Source: DRVV01 sp038868255
GTDB taxonomy: Archaea; Thermoproteota; Bathyarchaeia; Bathyarchaeales; Bathycorpusculaceae
NCBI GenBank assembly: GCA_038868255.1
Contig: JAWCTJ010000032.1
Location: 1-14,088, forward strand
DNA length: 14,088 nt
Reading direction: 5' to 3'
The notes beneath the pieces were generated by a model. That model ran no database searches and had not been told where the DNA came from. It worked only from the letters and a program-made list of their open reading frames with translations. The position numbers and the translations under genes are program-made. Each line of letters opens with the position of its first letter. The first letter of the stretch is position 1. Below, one piece after another: positions 7,159-13,413 of this stretch.

Positions 7159-7463
7159 TTAGCGCCTTTCCTTCTTCCTTTCATTAACCCTTCGCCTGAT
7201 AAAGACTTTGCTGCATTAAAATTTTTAATGCTGTTTTCTTATGCCATATTTTAGTTTCCGAGTATGGTTTCCGACGTAAATATGACGTGGACTGTAAAAT
7301 CATGTATCAATTAACTATAAACCATAAGGCATTTCACAAGCCCTCAGGCGACTATGAGGTATAATTAACGAATGTTCTAGGTAGCTAAAATTAGTTGGAT
7401 GCTGATTTGCCCATAAATAAATGCTGTGTTATCATTGAGGGGTGGCTAACGCTATAAACTGGG
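7159..7463. other. Intergenic region between the phosphatase and chemoreceptor genes
   Basis: I see no convincing reading frame, tRNA or riboswitch in these 305 bases on either strand. The region holds the leader and likely promoter of the phosphatase gene (GTCTTTATC on the - strand at 7207-7199 is one TATA candidate), a perfect palindrome at 7213-7231, and the 3' flank of the chemoreceptor gene with a weakly T-rich stretch on the - strand near 7411-7424 that could aid termination. A small CCTCA/TGAGG pair (about 7344-7361) is too short to call. Confidence 0.5.
7213..7231. repeat. Perfect 19-base palindrome, possible operator
   Basis: GCATTAAAATTTTTAATGC is a perfect inverted repeat: 9-base arms around a single central T. 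It lies 55-73 bases upstream of the phosphatase start, where a dimeric helix-turn-helix regulator could act, although A/T-rich palindromes also arise by chance and it may simply overlap promoter sequence. Confidence 0.4.
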
Positions 7464-9281
7464 TTACTTGTAAGAAGATTTAGCTTTTTCAAGTTCCTCC
7501 CTAAGCTTCTTAGAGGCGGCTTCAATTTCCTTTGCGAGCTCCATTGCCCTGAAGCTCTCCTCTCTCAGTTTCTTGGCAGCGGCTGCGACCTGTTCCGTAG
7601 CGGCTGTTTGTTCCTCTATGCTTGCTGCAGTCTCCTCCGCCGCTGATGCAGATTCCTCTGAGAAGCTGGCTGTTTGCTGTATTGTGGCGTTGACGTCCTC
7701 AAGGTATTTCACGCTTTTTTCTATGTGTTCCTTTAGAGCAGCCGTTATCTTTGTAATAATATTCATTGAATCAGCCACTTGCAGGGAGTGCTTCACTGCG
7801 TCTGAAATGACCATCCCGCTTTTCTCAGCTACATGCCCAGCATTCTGCGCTATCGAGGAGGCTTGGGTTCCAGATTTTGTTATACTGTCGATGGATTCAA
7901 CGGCTTTTCTAGCGGCCATTCCAGTTTGTCCTGCAAGTTGTTTTATAGCATCCGCCACAACAGCAAAGCCCCTTCCGGCGTCTCCTGCCCTCGCAGCCTC
8001 TATAGCGGCGTTTAGCGCCAACATGTTCACTTGACTTGCTATGTCTGAAATGTCATGAGCCAGCTCAGCCACGTCTTTCACAGTCATATTCACTTGGTTT
8101 ATTGTTTTCATAACTTCAAAGGTTGCGCTTTTAATTTCGTCAAGTGAGCCTAAGGCTTGTTTGCCGCTCTCTCCAACGATAAAGGACAGCTTTGCAGAGC
8201 TGCTTACTTGACTGTTTACTTCTTCCGCCCTCTTATACAACTCGCTCATTAAAGTGCCGAGGGTTTCTATAACCTTCGCTGTGTCTAATGCTAACTTCGA
8301 AAGTTTCTGCGCCCCCTCTGAGACGTTTTGGGATGCCTTTTGGATTTGAAGCATGCTGCTGCTTAGTTTCTCAGCTGCCTGTGCTAATTGATCCCCTATT
8401 TCCCAAACCCCATGCGAGGCTTTAAGTATATCCGCAGAGAGCCCCTCAACGATTTCAGAAGTTTCTGTTGCCGATTTAACTATACCCTCTATTACGGTCA
8501 TCATTTCCTTCTGTCTCGTAATGTCCATAACAACTTCTACAGAACCTACGATTCTCTCGTCCTCGTCGTATATGGGATAAGCTGTGTAGCGAACATAGAA
8601 CTGCTTGCCACCTACCCTTGCAACGTTTTCTGAGGTTATAATCTTGTTTGCCCTCATCGCAATTGAGGAAGCGCATTTGGAAGTTCTACAGTGGTCCGTT
8701 TCGAAGACTTCGTAGCATTTACATCCTATAAGCTCCTCGACACTATGACCCAGAGCCTTAGCTCCGAACTCGTTAATGTACATTATGTTAAAGTCCCTGT
8801 CCACCACAATTACTGGTGTGGGAATGGCCCGAAGGTACTGGAGCTGCTGTTTACTTTTGGCTATTGCTGCCTTGAAGCCCGTAATGTCCATAAGAAGGGC
8901 TACAGCCCCAGCCACATTACCTAGATCATCAAACACAGGCGAAGAAGCATATTGCAGGTAAACTCCTTTACCGCGTAAATTCGCAAAAGTCTCAGAGGAT
9001 GCGGAACTTCCAGTTTTCATGGTTACAGCGCATGCACAATTGGCCGATAGGCAATCGGCTGTTCTGAACAAATCATAACACTTATGCCCTATTACTTGGT
9101 TAGGGGTTAAACCCAGCATTTTAGCCCCGAATTCATTTATGTACACTATATTGAAGTCCTGATTTACAACCATAATCGGCACTTGAATTCCTAAGAGGCA
9201 CCTGGCAAATCGGCTTTCAATGCCGCCAGTGGCATTCGTCATGAAGCCAGTGTTTTCATGCAAGCTTTTCTCCACTTGCAC
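7464..9281 (-). CDS. Soluble methyl-accepting chemotaxis protein with two Cys-PAS domains
   Basis: This 605-residue transducer has no membrane segment and no HAMP domain, so it should sense a cytoplasmic signal and pass it to CheA. Two PAS domains (about residues 25-137 and 147-257) are clearly duplicated: each has DFNI(V/M)YINEFGAK and a cysteine pattern CYxxF-x4-C-x4-CA (Cys68, 77, 82 and Cys189, 198, 203), with extra Cys84 and Cys187. A long coiled coil follows (about 260-600). Its hairpin tip is at 410-452, with VNMLALNAAIEAARAGDAGRGFAVVADAIKQLA, close to the consensus but with Ala445 where Glu is usual. Glu/Gln/Ala-rich methylation-type helices lie at about 540-565. GTG 9281 follows a GGTGG run; GTG 9275, two codons on, is equally possible. 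No che genes are in the window, so the signalling partners must be elsewhere. Redox, metal or gas sensing by the cysteines is an inference. Confidence 0.93.
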   Translation of the reverse strand: MQVEKSLHENTGFMTNATGGIESRFARCLLGIQVPIMVVNQDFNIVYINEFGAKMLGLTPNQVIGHKCYDLFRTADCLSANCACAVTMKTGSSASSETFANLRGKGVYLQYASSPVFDDLGNVAGAVALLMDITGFKAAIAKSKQQLQYLRAIPTPVIVVDRDFNIMYINEFGAKALGHSVEELIGCKCYEVFETDHCRTSKCASSIAMRANKIITSENVARVGGKQFYVRYTAYPIYDEDERIVGSVEVVMDITRQKEMMTVIEGIVKSATETSEIVEGLSADILKASHGVWEIGDQLAQAAEKLSSSMLQIQKASQNVSEGAQKLSKLALDTAKVIETLGTLMSELYKRAEEVNSQVSSSAKLSFIVGESGKQALGSLDEIKSATFEVMKTINQVNMTVKDVAELAHDISDIASQVNMLALNAAIEAARAGDAGRGFAVVADAIKQLAGQTGMAARKAVESIDSITKSGTQASSIAQNAGHVAEKSGMVISDAVKHSLQVADSMNIITKITAALKEHIEKSVKYLEDVNATIQQTASFSEESASAAEETAASIEEQTAATEQVAAAAKKLREESFRAMELAKEIEAASKKLREELEKAKSSYK

Positions 9282-9308
9282 CCCCCACCATATGTATTGT
9301 TAAGACAT

Positions 9309-9318
9309 GATATTTAGG
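9309..9318 (-). promoter_or_regulatory. Possible TATA element of the chemoreceptor gene
   Basis: CTAAATATCA on the - strand is centred about 32 bases before GTG 9281. It is the best archaeal promoter-like stretch upstream of the gene. The call rests on composition and spacing alone. Confidence 0.35.
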
Positions 9319-9484
9319 TTATGCTGCCTTTTCAGATATATCCACATCACCGCGCAAAGACAACTTAAAGTTCAACCTGACGGAGCCAAAAATTTTATGA
9401 AGCTTTACTCATCCTTCCAAGATTAAGCCATAATCATAATTTGATCAGATACGGCTTTGCTGACACTGCGGAACATTCAAGAAG

Positions 9485-9500
9485 GCTTATTTATCATAAA
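9485..9500 (+). promoter_or_regulatory. Probable TATA element of the propeller-protein gene
   Basis: GCTTATTTATCATAAA gives a transcript start near 9515-9518. That would leave an approximately 40-base leader before TTG 9557 with its Shine-Dalgarno, or a leaderless mRNA starting at ATG 9515. Confidence 0.4.
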
Positions 9501-9544
9501 CATTAAAGATACTTATGCCCAGTTGTAAAGTAAAACTGGATTAT

Positions 9545-9549
9545 GGAGG
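9545..9549 (+). promoter_or_regulatory. Shine-Dalgarno that favours the TTG 9557 start
   Basis: GGAGG lies 7 bases before TTG 9557. In the longer reading from ATG 9515 this same DNA would be translated as DYGGKE, which is how a ribosome-binding site looks when wrongly included in a protein. Confidence 0.6.
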
Positions 9550-9556
9550 AAAGGAG

Positions 9557-12067
9557 TTGAAAACTGCAAAAGCGATATCGCTGGTTATTATGTTCTCCAT
9601 GGCCATGATAATAGTCAGCTTGTCAAGCGCTTATGCTCAGGGGCAATGGACATGGGTAACTCACACATACATAGAAGTTACCCCGAACCCCGCTGGAAAA
9701 GGACAGCCCGTGAACATTCTGATATGGCTTGATCAAGCTCCACCGCAAACAAGCTTCTTTCAGTATAAGGGGTGGAACTACACCATAAGCATCACAGATC
9801 CCACAGGTAAAACTACAAAAGTAGGTCCCATAGAGTCTGACCCTGTGGGCACAGCGTACTATGTTTTTACCCCTGAAATGGTTGGCACCTATAAAATTCA
9901 AAATCACTTTGAGGGATCAACGATAAACGTTGCTGCGCCTGTTGGCTTAATGTTGTTGCCGCGTGGCACGCACATTTTCCAGCCATCCTCAAGCCGCATA
10001 GTTGAGCTAACCGTGCAAGAGGAACCTGTTGAGCCTTGGCCTGAGGTCCCCTTACCATCAAGTTATTGGGAGCGCCCCATAAACGCTGAATTCCGAGAAT
10101 GGTACAGGATAGCTGGAAACTGGCTCGGCATCCCCTTTGGCGGAAGCTTCATCAACAAATATACAAAAGCGCCAGAAAGCCCCCACATAGTTTGGACGAA
10201 GGAATTAACTTTCGGCGGCATTGTAGGTGGAGAAGCAGGATATGGAACAAACTTTTACACGGGATTGCTCTATGAAAACAAGTTCAACCCCTACATAATA
10301 GCGGGCAGACTATACTATAACATGTTCTGGTCAGTTTTCGGGGCAGCTGAACAGGTTAAGGGCGTAATATGCGTAGACCTAAGAACTGGAGAGGAAATCT
10401 GGCGAAAAGAGGATATGCCGCAGATTTCAACCGCTCAAGTGGTCATATTTAACAGCGGCACCCAAAGTGGTGCTACAGCCTACCTATGGAGCGCTCAGGG
10501 ATCTAATTGGCAAGTGTATGACGCCTACACTGGAAGACTGTTCACAACAGTCACGGGAGCATCGGGCAGTATTGCGCCGAGATTTGGACCTAGCGGCGAA
10601 ATTTTAGTGCCCATCCTTGACGGAACAAATAATAGGCTTATCCTGTGGAATTCAACCCTATGCTTCACCAGCGGAGCCTTCGGATTCACTGCCCAAACCT
10701 ATCGGCCCTATTCACGCACAACTTTTGACTGGAAAAATGGAGTTCAATATAATGTTTCCATACCTGACGTGCCTGGAGTACAATCCACAGGCGTCATCGA
10801 CGTTGATAGGATGGTGCTTGTCGCTGAGTCAGTTATCACGGTGACCGGTGCGTCTCCAATATTTGTACATGTGGGATACGACCTTAAAACGGGACGACAA
10901 ATTTGGGTTAAGAACTGGACCAATGTAGGATGGGGTGCCGGCGGAACCTCCGCCCCAGGGCTGATCGGATATTGGGGCAAGGGTTCCGGTGAAGGAGTTT
11001 ACATGTTCTTTGAGAAGGAAACAATGCAGTGGCATGTAATCGACATCGCCACTGGGCAGCAGCTCTGGGTGACTGACCCGCTGAACGAGTACACCAAGAG
11101 CGACTGGTCAGTTTATGATTGGACCGTGCTAGCGGCGGATGGAAAACTTTTCACCTCGGGGCAGTCAGGATGCGTTGTTGCCTTTGACCTCAAAACAGGC
11201 GGGCATCTGTGGACCTTCCGCCAGGAAAGCAGCGGCTTGATGACGCCATATGGAACATGGCCGCATTTTGGCAGACTGAACTATGCAGATGGCAAGGTTT
11301 ATTTCGCAGTAACTGAGCACACGCCCACTTCGCCCATCTTTAGGGGCTATAGGATGTACTGCCTGGACGCTGAAACAGGCAACAAGTTGTGGGAAATACC
11401 GGGCTTCTACAACGGCGAGTCCGTCGCGTTCGCCGACGGCTACCTGGTAACATATAACGGCTATGATAACCGCATCTACTGTTTTGGCAAGGGCAAAACA
11501 TCAACAGAAATTTCAGTAACGCCGAAGGTCATCGAAAGAGGAGACGCTGTGCTGATAGAGGGTAAAGTCACAGACATGTCTCCAGGCGCAAAAGGCGCTC
11601 CTGCGGCGGCGGACGAACACATGAGTGAATGGATGAAATATGTCTACATGCAGTATCCAGTGCCTCAGGTTGTTCGTGGCGTGGATGTTGAGTTGTATGC
11701 TGTGGGTGATGATGGCTCCATGATAGGCATAGGCAGGGCTACAACGGATCCGCTTAACGGCGGAGCCTTCAAGTTGCTGTGGACGCCGCCCAAGGAGGGC
11801 ACATACTTCATAACAGCCGTGTTCAGCGGGAGCAAAAGCTACTGGGACAGCTACGCCACCACAGCCATAGCCGTAACAACAGCACCACCCGAGGCTCCCG
11901 CGCCCGCGACGGCTGAGCAGGCTGAGGCGACGCGTTCTGCGGTTGAGGCCTTACAGCAAGCCATACAGCCACTAATAACAGCCTTGATAGTAACCGTTAT
12001 TATATGCATATGCCTAGTGGCCTACGACATATACGTCAATAGGAAGATGCTAAAAATGCCTAAGTAG
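9557..12067 (+). CDS. Secreted, membrane-anchored PQQ-type beta-propeller protein with Ig-like domains
   Basis: From TTG 9557 the protein has 836 residues (850 if ATG 9515 is used). It begins with a clean signal peptide: MKTAK, a hydrophobic core, then SSAYA before QGQW, so cleavage after about residue 27. An Ig-like domain (about 30-135: ITDPTGK, GTYKI) is followed by a propeller with repeated D-x-x-TG-x-x-W blades: DLRTGEEIW (about 273), DAYTGRL (321), DLKTGRQIW (441), DIATGQQLW (496), DLKTGGHLW (543) and DAETGNKLW (603). A second Ig-like domain spans about 652-775, followed by a P/A/T/E linker and one membrane helix (about 804-828) with a basic tail, so the bulk faces outside. Such proteins are common in uncultured archaea; blades fit the PQQ-enzyme repeat, but that does not prove cofactor binding or dehydrogenase activity. 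A surface or S-layer-associated binding role is possible. It is divergent from the chemoreceptor and apparently monocistronic. Confidence 0.88.
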   Translation: MKTAKAISLVIMFSMAMIIVSLSSAYAQGQWTWVTHTYIEVTPNPAGKGQPVNILIWLDQAPPQTSFFQYKGWNYTISITDPTGKTTKVGPIESDPVGTAYYVFTPEMVGTYKIQNHFEGSTINVAAPVGLMLLPRGTHIFQPSSSRIVELTVQEEPVEPWPEVPLPSSYWERPINAEFREWYRIAGNWLGIPFGGSFINKYTKAPESPHIVWTKELTFGGIVGGEAGYGTNFYTGLLYENKFNPYIIAGRLYYNMFWSVFGAAEQVKGVICVDLRTGEEIWRKEDMPQISTAQVVIFNSGTQSGATAYLWSAQGSNWQVYDAYTGRLFTTVTGASGSIAPRFGPSGEILVPILDGTNNRLILWNSTLCFTSGAFGFTAQTYRPYSRTTFDWKNGVQYNVSIPDVPGVQSTGVIDVDRMVLVAESVITVTGASPIFVHVGYDLKTGRQIWVKNWTNVGWGAGGTSAPGLIGYWGKGSGEGVYMFFEKETMQWHVIDIATGQQLWVTDPLNEYTKSDWSVYDWTVLAADGKLFTSGQSGCVVAFDLKTGGHLWTFRQESSGLMTPYGTWPHFGRLNYADGKVYFAVTEHTPTSPIFRGYRMYCLDAETGNKLWEIPGFYNGESVAFADGYLVTYNGYDNRIYCFGKGKTSTEISVTPKVIERGDAVLIEGKVTDMSPGAKGAPAAADEHMSEWMKYVYMQYPVPQVVRGVDVELYAVGDDGSMIGIGRATTDPLNGGAFKLLWTPPKEGTYFITAVFSGSKSYWDSYATTAIAVTTAPPEAPAPATAEQAEATRSAVEALQQAIQPLITALIVTVIICICLVAYDIYVNRKMLKMPK

Positions 12068-12080
12068 AAACCAGTAAACT

Positions 12081-12098
12081 CTACTCTTTTTATTTTGT
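12081..12098 (+). terminator. T-rich termination tract after the propeller gene
   Basis: CTACTCTTTTTATTTTGT begins 14 bases after the stop codon. Archaeal RNA polymerase terminates at such U-rich tracts without needing a hairpin. No strong stem precedes it. Confidence 0.4.
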
Positions 12099-12198
12099 TA
12101 GAAGAAGTTTAGGCAGTTTCCTCTCACCCGGTAGTCCCCTATTGCCTCTTTTAAGAAGTCATAAGCCAAACGCGATTAGTTCTGAGGGTTCAATGTAG

Positions 12199-12221
12199 GT
12201 GCGGGGGTGGGATTTACGCAC
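12199..12221 (-). repeat. Degenerate copy of the tRNA-Leu 3' end (possible attachment-site remnant)
   Basis: Read on the - strand, this segment aligns with the T-arm and acceptor 3' strand of tRNA-Leu (13232-13207). The last 17 bases (AAATCCCACCCCCGCAC) match the tRNA 3' end with only one C missing, and the preceding GTGCGT resembles GTGGGTTC with gaps. It has the same orientation as the tRNA, about 1 kb away, as expected for the far attachment site of an element integrated in the tRNA 3' end. Confidence 0.5.
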
Positions 12222-12238
12222 AAAATTACCAGTAAAAA
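12200..12238 (+). repeat. Left imperfect inverted repeat flanking the PIN module
   Basis: Its reverse complement aligns over about 38 bases with 13108-13145, with roughly 31 identities, including the 12-base exact block GTAATTTTGTGC and TTTTTAC and AAATC blocks. The G-rich outer end coincides with the tRNA-like segment. Confidence 0.55.
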
Positions 12239-12302
12239 TATTTTATTATGCAAGTTTAAAGAAAATGTTTAATTGTCAAAGTGCGTGTTGTGGTGCGCAG
12301 TT

Positions 12303-12509
12303 TTATATTCTGCCTTCTTTTTTCAATTGACTAATCTCTTTTTCAATTTGCTCCATCGTCAGTTTCTCTGTCGCTTTTCTAAGCTCCACCACAGAGTCGC
12401 CATATTTCCGTCTAATTTCACTTAGGAATTTTATGGCTCTTTTTGCTCCGAGCTCTTTTATGAGCGCCTCAAAGGGAACTTCTACAGTTGCTATTTGAGT
12501 CTCGGTCAT
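12303..12509 (-). CDS. Small antitoxin-like partner of the PIN toxin
   Basis: The protein has 68 residues from ATG 12509. An upstream in-frame ATG at 12521 would overlap the PIN gene and would place the Shine-Dalgarno inside the coding sequence; GGGTGA (12519-12514) stands 4 bases before ATG 12509, so I choose the shorter form. A short strand-like start (TQIATVEVP) precedes a largely helical, charged protein (FEALIKELGAKRAIKFLSEI, then ELRKATEKLTMEQIEKEISQLKKEGRI). I do not recognise a named DNA-binding fold with certainty; size, tight coupling and position after a PIN gene make an antitoxin the likely role, which would neutralise the PIN nuclease and may bind the operator. The order is toxin first, unlike most VapBC pairs. 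Confidence 0.65.
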   Translation of the reverse strand: MTETQIATVEVPFEALIKELGAKRAIKFLSEIRRKYGDSVVELRKATEKLTMEQIEKEISQLKKEGRI

Positions 12510-12513
12510 TTTC

Positions 12514-12519
12514 TCACCC
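12514..12519 (-). promoter_or_regulatory. Shine-Dalgarno GGGTGA containing the PIN gene stop codon
   Basis: The TGA of the PIN gene forms the last three bases of GGGTGA, followed by GAAA and ATG 12509. This repeats the layout of the two DUF131 genes and couples antitoxin translation to toxin translation. Confidence 0.65.
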
Positions 12520-12993
12520 ATGCTTTTCTTCTTCTAAATAATTAATGGGATTTCTTACTTTTAACTTATATCCCTCCTCTGTTGCCAGTTCCTCGATACA
12601 GCGGCTCTTTTGCAGAATTTCATCGTCGCACGTCAAAAAGCAGTCGGCCTTTTCAATGCAAGCAGAAGAAACATGCAATGCATCCAAAGGATTTAAGTTA
12701 CATCTGGCGGAAAATTTTCTCGCTAAAGAAATTACTCGCCTAATGCTAGCTACATTTACCGAAGCTAGAGTTCTTTCAAAACCTCTTACATCTTTTCTCT
12801 TTAATGGATCTAGAATTTTTTCAATTTCAAATTTTACATAATCAGAACTTACGATAACTATTTTATCATGAAAAGCCACATCAGCAATCTTGATAAAAGC
12901 ATTTGATTCCATTCGAATTCGCTTGTCACTTTGATTGTCAAAAGGTCTGCAATACACGTTTGTATCTAAATAAACTCGTTCAACCAATCTCAT
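12514..12993 (-). CDS. PIN-domain ribonuclease, VapC-type toxin
   Basis: This 159-residue protein has the four acidic positions of PIN nucleases: Asp10 in VYLDTNVY, Glu56 in DYVKFEIEKI, Asp104 in NPLDALHVSSA and Asp123 in TCDDEIL. They coordinate Mg or Mn for RNA cleavage; VapC toxins typically cut tRNA or rRNA loops and arrest growth. The protein is slightly longer than the common 130-140 residues. ATG 12993 lacks a good Shine-Dalgarno; TTTTAAAA (13028-13021) about 30 bases upstream suggests a nearly leaderless transcript. It is followed immediately by a small antitoxin-like gene. The pair lies between a tRNA-Leu gene and a degenerate copy of its 3' end and is bracketed by inverted repeats, which suggests acquisition by transfer. 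A non-toxin RNA-processing PIN protein is the alternative. Confidence 0.85.
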   Translation of the reverse strand: MRLVERVYLDTNVYCRPFDNQSDKRIRMESNAFIKIADVAFHDKIVIVSSDYVKFEIEKILDPLKRKDVRGFERTLASVNVASIRRVISLARKFSARCNLNPLDALHVSSACIEKADCFLTCDDEILQKSRCIEELATEEGYKLKVRNPINYLEEEKHG

Positions 12994-13107
12994 CCACGCA
13001 AGTGAGTAATTGCCACCTAGCTTTTAAAATGTGCTTCTCTTTCGCTTCTTACAATTAGTATTCAAAAGCTTAAACAGAAGCACCTCTAACAGATTTTAAA
13101 TCGCATC

Positions 13108-13145
13108 TTTTTACCAGTAATTTTGTGCTGAAATCTCAGCCCCAC
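13108..13145 (+). repeat. Right imperfect inverted repeat flanking the PIN module
   Basis: This is the partner of the repeat at 12200-12238 in opposite orientation. It reads TTTTTAC, then GTAATTTTGTGC, AAATC and CCCC. It ends in CCCCACCA, resembling an acceptor end with CCA, but no tRNA can be folded here. Confidence 0.55.
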
Positions 13146-13176
13146 CAACAAATCCAAAAATTAAGCTTTTTTAGCT

Positions 13177-13204
13177 AAAATAGGCTTGTATAAGGCTCTA
13201 TTTT
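13177..13204 (-). terminator. Stem-loop just 3' of tRNA-Leu, possible terminator
   Basis: AAAATAG and CTATTTT form a perfect 7-bp outer stem with a few further pairs inside and a short A/T loop. Read in the tRNA direction it ends in UAUUUU. It begins four bases after the tRNA 3' end and could mark transcript end or processing. Confidence 0.4.
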
Positions 13205-13207
13205 TAG

Positions 13208-13328
13208 TGCGGGGGGTGGGATTTGAACCCACGGAGGCCTACGCCAGAGGATCTTAAGTCCTCCCCCTTATCTTAGGCTTTCTGGCTCCCATATGCAGCC
13301 TATTTAGACCTGGCTCGGGTACCCCCGC
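13208..13328 (-). tRNA. tRNA-Leu (anticodon UAA) with a 36-base intron in the D-loop
   Basis: The acceptor stem is GCGGGGG with CCCCCGC, discriminator A at 13208, and no CCA is encoded. The anticodon stem is GAGGA/TCCTC around CTTAAGA, anticodon TAA at 13256-13254; the long variable arm TGGCGTAGGCCTCC has a GGC/GCC stem; the T-arm is GTGGG-TTCAAAT-CCCAC. The D-arm as read is 36 bases too long. Removing 13303-13268 leaves CCC-GAGCCAGGTCTAA-GGG with G18G19 present, giving an 85-base tRNA normal for leucine. The anticodon loop itself is not interrupted. Promoter-like TTTAAA lies about 45 bases upstream. Confidence 0.93.
13268..13303 (-). other. Noncanonical tRNA intron (position 22/23) with bulge-helix-bulge splice motif
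   Basis: Splice sites follow from a BHB fold. Exon GTCT pairs with AGAT at the intron end (4-bp central helix with one G-U pair). The 5' bulge is AA|A and the 3' bulge AA|G. The intron hairpin closes with TAGGCT/AGCCTA, and the outer helix is the D-stem CCC/GGG. This is the full substrate shape for the archaeal splicing endonuclease. Because TAA precedes both cuts, the exact boundary can slide a few bases without changing the product. Confidence 0.82.
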
Positions 13329-13368
13329 AGCTTCAGGCCGGCTACCTTCTTCTGAATTAAGTTTGAAG

Positions 13369-13378
13369 GTTTAAATTT
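13369..13378. promoter_or_regulatory. TATA-like element between the divergent tRNA genes
   Basis: GTTTAAATTT stands 41-50 bases before the tRNA-Leu 5' end on the - strand, suitable for its promoter. The tRNA-Arg gene could instead use CTTAAGTTTT near 13393-13402, about 35-40 bases before its 5' end. Confidence 0.35.
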
Positions 13379-13413
13379 TCTGTTGGGGAATGCTTAAGTT
13401 TTGAAGTTTCCTA

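Noticed and set aside
7159..7463. Possible riboswitch or small RNA in the 305-base intergenic region
   Set aside because: Only short, weak stems apart from the palindrome; no known riboswitch core is visible.
7573..8034. Open frame of 153 codons on the + strand inside the chemoreceptor gene
   Set aside because: It is antisense to the hairpin and methylation region of the chemoreceptor; its Ala/Cys/Ser-rich composition mirrors the helical repeats on the coding strand. There is no ribosome-binding site and no family resemblance.
9515..12067. Quinoprotein dehydrogenase function for the propeller protein
   Set aside because: The blades resemble the PQQ-enzyme repeat, but I could not identify a disulfide ring, catalytic aspartate or haem motif, so only the fold is claimed.
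13095..13150. Possible tRNA or tRNA pseudogene suggested by a T-arm-like segment ending CCCCACCA
   Set aside because: No matching acceptor 5' strand, D-arm or anticodon arm can be folded upstream; it is better described as one arm of the inverted repeat.
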